From positions 62,001-126,000 of the forward strand of contig NZ_JABBWV010000015.1 of assembly GCF_012999535.1 (NCBI RefSeq): a DNA stretch of 64,000 nucleotides, read 5' to 3'. Below are positions 44,596 to 52,934 of this stretch, piece after piece. Source of the stretch: Microbispora sp. H11081 (lineage in GTDB: Bacteria; Actinomycetota; Actinomycetes; Streptosporangiales; Streptosporangiaceae). The position numbers and the translations under genes are program-made. Each line of letters starts with the position of its first letter. Position 1 is the stretch's first letter. The notes under the pieces were generated by a model. It was given only the letters and a program-made list of their open reading frames with translations, had not been told where the DNA came from and did no database searches.

Positions 44596-45482
44596 CGGGG
44601 GGTGTTGGTGGTCGCTGGGGGGTTGAAGCGGGAAAAGTCCTCGAAGGCCCAGCGCAGCGGGCTCGCGCCGTCGATCTGGAGCACGCGCTCTACGTCGAAC
44701 TCCACGAGCCGCTGGGCTCCCGGCACACCGCGAGGGTCCCACTCGACCTGCGCGCTGCCGGTCAGGTGCAGCGCGTCGCCGGTGGTCCAGTCGAGGAAGA
44801 GCAGGCCGGCGGCGGGGTTCAGCTCCAGGTTGCCGAGGGTCATGTACATCAGGTTGCCGGCGTAGTCGGGCCAGACGAGCCGCCGGTCGTCCACCACCTG
44901 GACGAACCCGGGGTTGCCGCCCCGGTGCGAGACGTCCGAGCCGAGCCCGGGCGCGTGCGTCGCGACGAAGAAGGTGTCGGCGTTCCCGATCCACTCCCGC
45001 TGGGCGGCCGACAGACGGTCTCCTGACCGAGCCGCCCGCTCACCCGGCTCCAGGTCGCCGATGATCGTACGCCGCTGCAGATACTTCGGGCAGTTGGCGT
45101 ACACCTGCTCGGTCCGTACGCTCAGGCGGTCGCCGTCCCGCCGGGCGCGGCCGTTGATCCGCATCCGGCGCCGCGACCACGGCTCGATGGCCAGCATGCC
45201 GATGTCGCGCTCGTCGTCGAACAGCCCCGCGAGCGGCGCGCCGGGTACCGCCTCGACGAGGATCGCGCGGTCGCCGGCCGCGGCGACGAAGCCCGCGGGA
45301 CCGGTGAGCGGCGCGGCCCACACGCGGCCTTCCCGGTCCTCCGCGCCGATCACGACCATGCGCTGGGACTCCAGGAACCGCGCCGCCACCTCTGGGATCT
45401 CGGCCCGTACGCGGGCCGATCCGTGCTCGGCCAGCCGGACGCCCGCCCGGCGCTGGACCGCGATCTCTCCGGTGTGCCGCAT
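44583..45482 (-). CDS. Pyridoxamine 5'-phosphate oxidase-like flavoprotein
   Basis: 299 aa from ATG 45482, which overlaps the stop of the upstream VOC gene by one base. Split-barrel fold: RMVVIGAEDREGRVWAAPLT, YANCPKYLQRR, FVATHAPGLGSDVSHRGGNP, LNPAAGLLFLDW. Probably binds FMN or F420; reaction unknown. The last codons (Val-Ile-Leu-stop) are read from the arm of a palindromic repeat, so the C-terminus was shaped by that element. Confidence 0.85.
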   Translation of the reverse strand: MRHTGEIAVQRRAGVRLAEHGSARVRAEIPEVAARFLESQRMVVIGAEDREGRVWAAPLTGPAGFVAAAGDRAILVEAVPGAPLAGLFDDERDIGMLAIEPWSRRRMRINGRARRDGDRLSVRTEQVYANCPKYLQRRTIIGDLEPGERAARSGDRLSAAQREWIGNADTFFVATHAPGLGSDVSHRGGNPGFVQVVDDRRLVWPDYAGNLMYMTLGNLELNPAAGLLFLDWTTGDALHLTGSAQVEWDPRGVPGAQRLVEFDVERVLQIDGASPLRWAFEDFSRFNPPATTNTPRVIL

Positions 45483-45925
45483 CAGAAGAAGCCGCAGGTC
45501 GGGGCGTCGGACCGGGGTGCGGGGCGCTCGTCGGCGCCGCTCGGCGCGTAGATCTCCAGCCGGATGCCGTCGGGGTCCTCGAAGAACACGCCGCCCGAGG
45601 AGGCCCCTTCGCCGTGCGGCACGATCCCGCCGTGGTGGATCGCCGCCCCCGTCTCCCTGATGACGGCCTCCGCCCTGCGTACGGCGTCGATGTCCGGCAC
45701 CTGGAAGGACAGGTGGTGCAACCCCGGCAGGCCGGGTGCGAACGTGCCCTCGCTCTGCTGCCACAGCGTCAGCACCAGCGTGCCGTCCTGCGCGAGGAAC
45801 GCGTACCGCCGTGCCTCGTCGGCCGACTCGCCGGTTACGTCGAAGCCGAAGACCTTCCGGTAGAAGCCGACGGACCTGTCGAGGTCGGAGACGTTCAGTC
45901 CGATGTGTCCCGTGGTGAAGCTCAT
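45482..45925 (-). CDS. VOC (glyoxalase/dioxygenase) family protein
   Basis: 147 aa. Two beta-alpha-beta-beta-beta modules: TGHIGLNVSDLDRSVGFYRK with metal His, then LHHLSFQVPDIDAV and FFEDPDGIRLEIYAPSG with metal Glu. Likely a lyase, dioxygenase or binding protein acting on a small molecule. First gene of a two-gene operon with the flavoprotein; the promoter contains two inverted repeats built from CTAAYGGA. Confidence 0.88.
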   Translation of the reverse strand: MSFTTGHIGLNVSDLDRSVGFYRKVFGFDVTGESADEARRYAFLAQDGTLVLTLWQQSEGTFAPGLPGLHHLSFQVPDIDAVRRAEAVIRETGAAIHHGGIVPHGEGASSGGVFFEDPDGIRLEIYAPSGADERPAPRSDAPTCGFF

Positions 45926-45943
45926 AGCCGTTCCCCTTGCTAT

Positions 45944-46009
45944 TTCTAACGGATGGTTCCGTTAGAAGATGAGGGCAGGCTAATGGAACCTGACGATAAA
46001 GTCCATTAG
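45944..46009. promoter_or_regulatory. Two inverted repeats of CTAAYGGA in front of the VOC operon
   Basis: Repeat 1 is perfect: TTCTAACGGA (45944-45953), 4-bp spacer, TCCGTTAGAA (45958-45967). Repeat 2: CTAATGGA (45980-45987), 14-bp spacer, TCCATTAG (46002-46009). The four half-sites share one core with C/T variation. Candidate operator, perhaps for the CGNR protein encoded just upstream. Confidence 0.65.
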
Positions 46010-46052
46010 GAGTCTGGCGGGCCGACCACGCGAGGAGTGAACGCGCGGGGGA

Positions 46053-46640
46053 TCAGGTGTTCTTGTGCTGCCGGTAGTGGCGGGCCGCGCGGGCGCGGTT
46101 TCCGCAGGCCACGGAGCACCACTCCTGGCGCGGGTGCTCCTTGAGGAAGTACAGCACGCACCTGGGCGCCGGGCAGGTGCGGAGTTGCTCCCGCCGCGGC
46201 CCGGCCAGCAGGTCGATGGCGGCGGCCGCGAGCGTCGCCCGGAGGCGGGCCGAGTCGTCGGCGGCCCTGGAGGGCAGCATCCGGGCGCGGGGCCCGTCGC
46301 CGGCCGGCCATTCCAGCCGGGGAGCGACGGGCATCGCCGCCGCGGTGGCGTTGACGAGATCGAGGGAGGGCTCGAAGGCCGGCAGCCGGGCCGCGTCCGC
46401 GCCGCTCGGCGGCGCGGGGGAGACGGCCCGCGCGAGCAGCGCGCGGATCGCCTGTCGCAACGCCACGACCTCGTCGAGCATCTCCGTGGTCGCGGCGAAC
46501 GTGCCGGGGTCGACGCCGAGATCGGGCGCGTGTTCCCGGACCCAGGCGGTCAGGCCGCCGACGTCCTCCAGCGCGTCCACGGGTCCTGAGCGGTCCGCGC
46601 GGACGGTGCTCACGAATTCCAGGGTCAGCAGGGAGGACAT
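46053..46640 (-). CDS. CGNR zinc-finger transcriptional regulator
   Basis: 195 aa. N-terminal ABATE-like domain (LTLEFVSTVRADRSGPVDAL) and a C-terminal CGNR finger: CPAPRCVLYFLKEHPRQEWC, then SVACGNRARAARHY, with four Cys. Ends 127 bp upstream of the VOC gene on the same strand. Its regulon is unknown; the paired CTAAYGGA repeats between the two genes are a plausible target. Confidence 0.92.
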   Translation of the reverse strand: MSSLLTLEFVSTVRADRSGPVDALEDVGGLTAWVREHAPDLGVDPGTFAATTEMLDEVVALRQAIRALLARAVSPAPPSGADAARLPAFEPSLDLVNATAAAMPVAPRLEWPAGDGPRARMLPSRAADDSARLRATLAAAAIDLLAGPRREQLRTCPAPRCVLYFLKEHPRQEWCSVACGNRARAARHYRQHKNT

Positions 46641-46686
46641 CGCGTCAGTCTAACGCGACCGTCCGGCTCCATCCATGAGAACGCCG

Positions 46687-46893
46687 TCAGCGGCGGATGA
46701 TTTTGGCGAGGATGGCGACGAAGGCCGCGAAGCCCAGTCCTCCGACGATGATGGGCGCCATGACGACCGCGTCGGGAACGGGCCCGGCCAGATAGCGGAT
46801 GCCGATGCCGATGAACAGCAGGCCGCACAGCAGGGACATCCAGTCCGTACGGTGTGTCCGGCGCGGGCGCTCGGGCTGGATCTCACGCTGCAC
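46687..46893 (-). CDS. Small two-helix membrane protein
   Basis: 68 aa from GTG 46893. A basic head (QPERPRRTHRTDW) and two hydrophobic helices (MSLLCGLLFIGIGIRYLAG; VMAPIIVGGLGFAAFVAIL), ending KIIRR. Its start overlaps the end of the PspC/LiaF-like gene by 11 bp, so it belongs to that operon. No known family; possibly an accessory of the envelope-stress protein. Confidence 0.75.
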   Translation of the reverse strand: MQREIQPERPRRTHRTDWMSLLCGLLFIGIGIRYLAGPVPDAVVMAPIIVGGLGFAAFVAILAKIIRR

Positions 46894-48634
46894 GGCGCAC
46901 CTCCACGTCGCCGACCCCCGCCTTGACGTGCAACTCGATCGTGGGCGCGTCGCCCTCGACGGGCGTCTCGGGCTCCAGGACGCGGTCGAAGCGCACGTCC
47001 GTGCCGCCCTCGACCCTGTGGTCGATCTTCACCTCGCCCAGCTTGGCCGAGCCGAACACCTCGACGCGGGCGGTCGCCGGGACGATCACGGTGAGCTGTC
47101 CCAGCGACACCGAGGCGTCGAACCTGACCCGGGCGCCCGGCTTGAGCGCGATGTCGCCGAGGTCGAGCTTGCCCTGGCCGATCCCCAGTTCGTACGTCCC
47201 GGGCGACTGGACGGTGCCGACGGGGTGCCAGACGAAGCTGCCGACCTTGCGGGGGATGCCGTTCACCGTCGAACTCCCCACCAAAACGAGGGCCACGATC
47301 GTCCCGGCGGCGACCAGCCCCGCGCCCCGGCCGAACCACGTCGCCACCAGCAGGCCGGCTCCGATCGTGACGAGGACCGCCCCGCCGACGACCGGCAGGC
47401 CGACCGAGCCTGAGCCGGTCCGCTCCAAGGTGACCATGATCCCTCCAACGATCAGGGCGAGGCAGATGGTGAGGACGCCGATGAACGACCTGGGGCGCTT
47501 GGGCTTCGCGGGCCGCACGGGCGGCGGCGCGGGTGGCGCGTAGGGGGACGGCGCGTAGGACGGGTGCGCTTCCCGCGTCATGTAGGGGCCGTGCGGGGCG
47601 AACGGCTCTCCCGACCCGTATCCCTCGCTCCCGGTTCCGTGTCGCCACGTGCCTTGCCTGGCGTCCCGGGCGCCGCTGGGACCGTACGCGACCTCCCGCG
47701 CCTCGCGAGCGAGATCGGACAGCCGCCGGTAGCCGTCGGCGGCCGGAGGCGCGGGGACGGAGGGTCCCGGTGCTCCGGAGGCCCAACCGGCCGGCGCACC
47801 CTGGGCGTGGCCGGATTCCGAGGGGGCGGGCTCCGCGGCCAGACGGGAGACCGGCTCGGCGGCCGGCGGGGCGACGGGCTCGAAGGGCCGGGTCGGCGGG
47901 CCGGCGTCGGCGCGCTCCGCCGCGTCGCCGGGCACGGCCTCCTGGACGAGCGTGTGGTCCACGGCCGTGTCCTCCCTCCTGTCGTCCGAGGCCGGACCGG
48001 GGGTGACAGGGGCGTCCCCGGCGGGGCCCGGCGGCGGCGGAGGCGGGGTCTGCCGCAGCGGCGCTCCCGCCCCGGGCGCACCGGCGCCGTACGGCTCCCA
48101 GCCGGGCGGCGGAGTGGGGGGCGCGAACGGCGCGAACCTCGGGGCGGCGCGGGTCATGCCGCGCCGTCCGGTCGCCCGGTCGGGCATCGACTTGGCCATG
48201 GTCAGCAGGTCGACGCCGCGCGCGTGGGCGGCCATCAGCACGATGGCCAGCAGCGTGCCGACCACGATCGTGCCGCGGTTGATCCCCCCGGACGCGACGT
48301 TGACGATCAGGCCGAACGCGAAGACGGCGGCGAGCAGCGCGAGCACGGTCTCGGCGTCGAACAGCCGCCGGGTCCACTGCTCCAGATGGCCGGGGCCGCC
48401 GTCCGGCCTGCGCATCAGCAGGAACGCCGCGACGTACAGCATGACGCCGATGCCGGAGGCGAGGACCAGCACAGCGAAACCGACCCGGAAGAGCACGGGG
48501 TCCATGCCCGTGAACCTGCCGAGGCCCGCGCAGACCCCTGTGATCATGCGGCCGTCCCCGGAACGGCTCAGCGCCTTCTCGGGCTCGGGCGGGCCTGCGG
48601 GGTCGGGAGCGGGGGTGGATGGTGCCTCGGTCAT
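46883..48634 (-). CDS. PspC-domain envelope protein with LiaF-like C-terminus
   Basis: 583 aa. PspC domain in residues 20-80 (LSRSGDGRMITGVCAGLGRF, TGMDPVLFRVGFAVL), two more helices, a long Pro/Ala/Gly linker (about 165-385), two to three helices, then a soluble beta-rich end (GQGKLDLGDIALKPGARVRF; VEVFGSAKLGEVKIDH) like the LiaF/DUF2154 cell-wall stress domain. Likely senses envelope stress. It is divergent from a PspC-containing kinase gene; the 116-bp gap has palindromic sites. Confidence 0.85.
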   Translation of the reverse strand: MTEAPSTPAPDPAGPPEPEKALSRSGDGRMITGVCAGLGRFTGMDPVLFRVGFAVLVLASGIGVMLYVAAFLLMRRPDGGPGHLEQWTRRLFDAETVLALLAAVFAFGLIVNVASGGINRGTIVVGTLLAIVLMAAHARGVDLLTMAKSMPDRATGRRGMTRAAPRFAPFAPPTPPPGWEPYGAGAPGAGAPLRQTPPPPPPGPAGDAPVTPGPASDDRREDTAVDHTLVQEAVPGDAAERADAGPPTRPFEPVAPPAAEPVSRLAAEPAPSESGHAQGAPAGWASGAPGPSVPAPPAADGYRRLSDLAREAREVAYGPSGARDARQGTWRHGTGSEGYGSGEPFAPHGPYMTREAHPSYAPSPYAPPAPPPVRPAKPKRPRSFIGVLTICLALIVGGIMVTLERTGSGSVGLPVVGGAVLVTIGAGLLVATWFGRGAGLVAAGTIVALVLVGSSTVNGIPRKVGSFVWHPVGTVQSPGTYELGIGQGKLDLGDIALKPGARVRFDASVSLGQLTVIVPATARVEVFGSAKLGEVKIDHRVEGGTDVRFDRVLEPETPVEGDAPTIELHVKAGVGDVEVRRAA

Positions 48635-48680
48635 GGTCCCATCCTGTCGTCGCCCGCCGTGTCTCTGCCATCGGGGGAAC

Positions 48681-48729
48681 CCCTGACTCGACCCCGACCC
48701 CTCAGGGATGCGGTCAGGGCATGCCCTGA
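48681..48729. promoter_or_regulatory. TCAGGG/CCCTGA operator cluster
   Basis: A perfect 16-bp palindrome TCAGGGCATGCCCTGA at 48714-48729, plus CCCTGA (48681-48686) and TCAGGG (48702-48707): four half-sites within 49 bp, between divergent PspC genes. Probable binding site of the response regulator encoded at 49965-50603. Confidence 0.6.
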
Positions 48730-48750
48730 TGCGCTCATGGCCCGTGACGT

Positions 48751-49968
48751 GTGACGATGCTTCCCGAGATGTCTGAGATGCCTAACGCCCCCGTGGCGTA
48801 CCCCCGGATGGTCCGGCCCCTCGCGGGCCGGGTGGTCGCGGGCGTCGCGCAGGGCGCCGCCGCCCAGCTGCGGCTCGACCCCGTCGTGCTGCGCCTCGCG
48901 TTCGTGCTGCTCACCGTGGTCGACGGGCTGGGGCTCGTGGCGTACGCCGCGCTGTGGATGTTCACCCCCAAGGAGGACGTCCCCAAGGAGGAGGCGAAGG
49001 GCCGCGAGCCGGCCCGTGACTGGGGCCAGCTCGCCGCGTACGGCGTGCTCTGGCTGGCCCTGGCGGGCTTCGCCTGGCTGACCGGCGCGTCCAGCGGCGG
49101 GTTCGGCATGTGGCCGATCGCGGTCGGCGGCATCGGCGCGCTGATCCTTTGGCAGCAGGCCGACCCGGGGAGGCGGCAGCGGTGGATGTCCGGCGCGGTG
49201 AAGCAGGTCAGCGCGAGCTGGGTGCGCACCGGCGTGGGGGCGCTGCTCGTCGTCGTGGGCGCGATCGGCTTCCTCGCCGCGAGCGGCGAGCTGGCCAAGG
49301 CCAGGACCGGGCTGGTGTTCACCGCGGTAGTCGTCGGCGGCATGTCGATGATCGCCGCGCCCTGGCTCGCCTCGCTGGTCAAGGAGCTCCAGCGCGAGCG
49401 CACCGAGCGCATCAGGCAGGAGGAGCGGGCCGAGGTGGCCGCCCACGTCCACGACTCGGTGCTGCACACGCTCACCCTGATCCAGCGCAACGCCCACGAC
49501 GCCCGTGAGGTCGTGCGCCTGGCCAGGTCGCAGGAGCGGGAGCTGCGCAACTGGCTGTACCAGCCCAAGCAGGACGCCGACGCCACCCTCGCGGCGGCCG
49601 TACGGCGGGTCGCGGCCGAGGAGGAGGACGCCCACGGGGTGCAGATCGAGGTCGTCTGCGTGGGCGACTGCGAGCTGAACGAGGGCCTGGTGGCCCTGCT
49701 GCACGCGGCCAGGCAGGCGATGGTCAACGCGTGCAAATACAGTGGGGCTCCGGTCGTCTCCGTCTACGCCGAGGTCGAGCCCGACGAGGTGACGGTGTTC
49801 GTCCGGGACCGTGGCAAGGGCTTCGTGCTCGACGACGTCCCGGGGGACCGGATGGGCATCCGCCAGTCGATCATCGGCAGGATGGAGCGCAACGGGGGAA
49901 GCGCCAGGGTCAGGACCGAGCCAGGCGACGGAACCGAGGTCATGCTGACCATGAAGAGGGAGCGATGA
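48751..49968 (+). CDS. PspC-domain sensor histidine kinase (MacS-like)
   Basis: 405 aa from GTG 48751; in-frame ATGs at 48757, 48769 and 48778 are possible starts, none with a clear ribosome site. PspC domain at about residues 20-75 (PLAGRVVAGVAQGAAAQLRL), three further membrane helices, dimerisation box VAAHVHDSVLHTLTLIQRNA with the acceptor His, and an ATPase domain (ARQAMVNACKYSG; FVRDRGKGFVLDDV). The layout equals MacS of Streptomyces. Its ATGA overlap links it to the response regulator. Confidence 0.87.
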   Translation: MTMLPEMSEMPNAPVAYPRMVRPLAGRVVAGVAQGAAAQLRLDPVVLRLAFVLLTVVDGLGLVAYAALWMFTPKEDVPKEEAKGREPARDWGQLAAYGVLWLALAGFAWLTGASSGGFGMWPIAVGGIGALILWQQADPGRRQRWMSGAVKQVSASWVRTGVGALLVVVGAIGFLAASGELAKARTGLVFTAVVVGGMSMIAAPWLASLVKELQRERTERIRQEERAEVAAHVHDSVLHTLTLIQRNAHDAREVVRLARSQERELRNWLYQPKQDADATLAAAVRRVAAEEEDAHGVQIEVVCVGDCELNEGLVALLHAARQAMVNACKYSGAPVVSVYAEVEPDEVTVFVRDRGKGFVLDDVPGDRMGIRQSIIGRMERNGGSARVRTEPGDGTEVMLTMKRER

Positions 49969-50603
49969 AGACCGTACGCGTGCTGATCGTCGACGACCAC
50001 CGGCTGTTCCGTTCCGGTGTGCGGGCCGAGCTGGGGCCGTCGATCCAGGTGATCGGCGAGGCCGAGGACGTGGAGTCGGCCGTGAAGACGATCGCCGAGC
50101 TGGAGCCCGACGTGGTGCTGCTCGACGTGCACATGCCGGGCGGCGGCGGCCAGGAGGTGCTGCGGCGCGTGCTCGGCTCGGGCTCCCAGGTGCGTTTCCT
50201 CGCGTTGTCGGTGTCGGACGCGGCCGAGGACGTGATCGGGGTCATCCGGGGCGGCGCCCGGGGCTACGTGACCAAGACGATCAGCGGCGCGGAGCTGACC
50301 GACGCGATCGTCCGCGTGTCGGAGGGCGACGCGGTGTTCTCACCGCGGCTGGCCGGCTTCGTGCTCGACGCGTTCGCCTCGACGGAGGCCCCGCCCATCG
50401 ACCCGGAGCTCGACTCGCTGACCCAGCGCGAGCGTGAGGTGCTGCGGCTGATCGCGCGGGGCTACGCCTACAAGGAGATCGCCAAGGAGCTGTTCATCTC
50501 GGTGAAGACCGTCGAGACGCACGTGTCGAGCGTGCTGCGCAAGCTGCAGCTGTCCAACCGGCACGAGCTGTCGCGCTGGGCCACCGCACGACGCCTGGTC
50601 TGA
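49965..50603 (+). CDS. LuxR-family response regulator (MacR-like)
   Basis: 212 aa. Receiver with VLIVDDHRLFRSGV, phospho-Asp in DVVLLDVHMPGGGG, Lys in GYVTKTISG; C-terminal helix-turn-helix LTQREREVLRLIARGYAYKE, VKTVETHVSSVLRKLQ. It overlaps the PspC kinase by 4 bp. Probably controls the divergent PspC/LiaF-like operon and itself through the TCAGGG palindromes. Confidence 0.92.
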   Translation: MKTVRVLIVDDHRLFRSGVRAELGPSIQVIGEAEDVESAVKTIAELEPDVVLLDVHMPGGGGQEVLRRVLGSGSQVRFLALSVSDAAEDVIGVIRGGARGYVTKTISGAELTDAIVRVSEGDAVFSPRLAGFVLDAFASTEAPPIDPELDSLTQREREVLRLIARGYAYKEIAKELFISVKTVETHVSSVLRKLQLSNRHELSRWATARRLV

Positions 50604-50646
50604 TCCCGTCTGGTGCGATCGCCCTCCGGCGTGCGACGCTCGGTGA

Positions 50647-52107
50647 ATGGGCCGTGACGTACCTTCCGTCTCCTTCACCCGGGAGGACCGCCGACGCTAC
50701 CGGGACAAGGTGAAGCTGTCGCTGGACGTCCTGGCCGACATGCTGCGGGCGTCGCGGTTCTCGTTCGACCGGCCGCAGATGGGCATGGAGATCGAGCTGA
50801 ACCTGGTCGACTCCCGGGGCGAGCCGGCGATGAAGAACGCCGAGGTCCTGGCCGCCATCGCGGAGCCCGACTGGGCGACGGAGCTGGGGCAGTTCAACGT
50901 CGAGATCAACGTCCCGCCGCAGGTGCTGTCCGGCGAGGGCACCCGCCTGCTTGAGGAGTCCGTACGGCTGCGCCTCAACCGGGGGCAGGAGCGGGCGGCG
51001 CGCGTCGGCGGGCAGCTCATGCTGGTCGGCATCCTCCCGACGCTTCGCGAGAGCGACGTCAGCGAGGGGACGCTGTCGGCCAACCCGCGCTACAAGCTGC
51101 TCAACGAGCAGATCTTCGCGGCCAGGGGCGAGGACCTGCACCTCATGATCGAGGGAGTGGACCGGCTCGACACCTACGCCGACAGCATCACCCCCGAGGC
51201 GGCGTGCACGAGCGTGCAGCTCCACCTGCAGGTCAGCCCGGAGACGTTCGCGGAGCACTGGAACGCGGCCCAGGTCATCGCCGGGCCGCAGGTCGCGATC
51301 GCGGCCAACTCGCCGTTCCTGTTCGGCAGGGAGCTGTGGCGGGAGACCAGGATCAGCCTGTTCGAGCAGGCCACCGACACCCGGCCGGAGGAGCTGAAGG
51401 CCCAGGGCGTGCGGCCGCGCGTCTGGTTCGGGGAACGATGGATCACCTCGGTCTTCGACCTGTTCGAGGAGAACGTCCGCTATTTCCCCGCGCTGCTGCC
51501 TCTGTGCGACGAGGAGGATCCGAAGCGGGTGCTGGAGGAGGGCGGGGTGCCGGAGTTGCACGAGCTGCGGCTGCACAACGGCACCGTCTACCGCTGGAAC
51601 CGCCCCATCTACGACGTCTCGGACGGCGTCCCCCATCTGCGGGTGGAGAACCGCGTGCTCCCCGCCGGTCCCACGGTGGCCGACATCGCGGCCAACGCCG
51701 CGTTCTACTACGGGCTCATGCGCGTGCTTCCCATGGCCGAACGGCCCGTGTGGTCCCGGATGTCCTTCGCCGCCGCCGAGGACAACCTCCGCAACGCCGC
51801 GAGGTACGGTCTCGACGCCCGCCTCTACTGGCCCGGCCTGGGCGAGGTGCCCGCCGCCGAGCTGATCCTGCGCAGGCTGCTGCCGATGGCCTACCACGGG
51901 CTCGACCTGTGGGAGGTCGACCCGGCCGAGCGCGACCGGCTGCTCGGCATCATCGAGCGGCGCTGCGTGACCGGCCGTACGGGGGCGGACTGGCAGGTCA
52001 GGACGGCCCGGGCGTTCGGCGGCGACTACGAGGCACTGCGCCGCATGACTCTGCGCTATCTGCAGCACATGCACACGAACGAGCCGGTCCACACCTGGGG
52101 CATGTGA
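50647..52107 (+). CDS. Glutamate-cysteine ligase family protein (GCS2)
   Basis: 486 aa. GCS2 fold: FDRPQMGMEIELNLVDSRGE near the start (Glu metal/substrate residues), QFNVEINVPPQVL, CTSVQLHLQVSPE, and LRVENRVLPAGPTVADIAAN. Such actinobacterial enzymes may make gamma-glutamyl amides; true gamma-glutamylcysteine synthesis is unproven because actinomycetes use mycothiol. ATG 50647 lacks an obvious ribosome site. Single gene. Confidence 0.88.
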   Translation: MGRDVPSVSFTREDRRRYRDKVKLSLDVLADMLRASRFSFDRPQMGMEIELNLVDSRGEPAMKNAEVLAAIAEPDWATELGQFNVEINVPPQVLSGEGTRLLEESVRLRLNRGQERAARVGGQLMLVGILPTLRESDVSEGTLSANPRYKLLNEQIFAARGEDLHLMIEGVDRLDTYADSITPEAACTSVQLHLQVSPETFAEHWNAAQVIAGPQVAIAANSPFLFGRELWRETRISLFEQATDTRPEELKAQGVRPRVWFGERWITSVFDLFEENVRYFPALLPLCDEEDPKRVLEEGGVPELHELRLHNGTVYRWNRPIYDVSDGVPHLRVENRVLPAGPTVADIAANAAFYYGLMRVLPMAERPVWSRMSFAAAEDNLRNAARYGLDARLYWPGLGEVPAAELILRRLLPMAYHGLDLWEVDPAERDRLLGIIERRCVTGRTGADWQVRTARAFGGDYEALRRMTLRYLQHMHTNEPVHTWGM

Positions 52108-52140
52108 AGTCTCGTACCAAAGGCAGTTTTTGCCGTCTGA

Positions 52141-52156
52141 ATGGGTATTCACCCAT
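52141..52156. promoter_or_regulatory. Palindrome at the metalloprotease promoter
   Basis: ATGGGT (52141-52146), 4 bp, ACCCAT (52151-52156), ending two bases before ATG 52159. A TATTCA hexamer inside it would serve as the -10 of a leaderless message, so a bound protein would block transcription. Confidence 0.4.
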
Positions 52157-52158
52157 AG

Positions 52159-52848
52159 ATGACCCGCCGTGTACTCGCCGCGTTCCTGTTCGTGGTGTTC
52201 CTGGTCGCCTCGTGCGGCACGCTCACCGAGTCTCCGCCCGACCGGGCCCAGCCGGGAGACGCCGAGTCCGGGGGCCGGACGCCCTGCGAGGGCGCCGGTG
52301 ACGACTTCCCGGGCGACGTCGCGCTCGCCCGGTGCCTGACCGAGTGGTTCTGGGCGCGCCGCTTCGAGCAGAGCGGGGGCGCCTACCGTCCGATCACCCG
52401 CTTCGTCGCCTACGAGGGGAACGGCGGCCCCGACTGCGGCGGGCAGCCGGCCGTGCCGGAGAACGCCTTCTACTGCCCGTACGGCCACTTCATCGCCTAC
52501 GACGCGGCCTGGCTGGAGGCGATGTACGACCAGATGGGCGACGGCGCGGTCTACGTCGTGATCCCGCACGAGCTGGGGCACGCCGTGCAGGCCCAGCTCG
52601 TGGACGACTTCCGTTTCAACGTGGAGCGGGAGTTGCAGGCCGACTGCTACGCGGGCGCCGCGCTCAGCGGCCTGATCCGCGTCGGGGTGCTGGGCGCGGA
52701 GCAGGGCGACGAGGAGGAACTGCTCGCCAACCTCGAGGCGGCGGGCGATCCCACCGACGTCTGGTGGACCCCGGACGCCCACGGATCGCCAGAACTGCGC
52801 CAGCAGTACTTCGCCCGCGGCTACAACGACGGCGTGGGAGCCTGCTGA
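52159..52848 (+). CDS. Secreted neutral zinc metalloprotease-like lipoprotein
   Basis: 229 aa. Signal peptide RRVLAAFLFVVFLVASC with lipobox VASC (Cys19). Zinc site HELGH in VIPHELGHAVQAQ and a downstream acidic block ELQADCYAGAAL, as in the YpfJ-type neutral zinc metallopeptidase family. Two Cys pairs may form disulfides. Probably a membrane-anchored outside protease; target unknown. The start has no ribosome site and may be leaderless. Confidence 0.87.
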   Translation: MTRRVLAAFLFVVFLVASCGTLTESPPDRAQPGDAESGGRTPCEGAGDDFPGDVALARCLTEWFWARRFEQSGGAYRPITRFVAYEGNGGPDCGGQPAVPENAFYCPYGHFIAYDAAWLEAMYDQMGDGAVYVVIPHELGHAVQAQLVDDFRFNVERELQADCYAGAALSGLIRVGVLGAEQGDEEELLANLEAAGDPTDVWWTPDAHGSPELRQQYFARGYNDGVGAC

Positions 52849-52934
52849 GGCGGCGTACGGCATGCTGACGTCCGGGAGGCCGTGAAAGGGCTCCGGAGCC
52901 CTCGGGGTTTCCGGGGCGAGAGGACGGAGGACGG

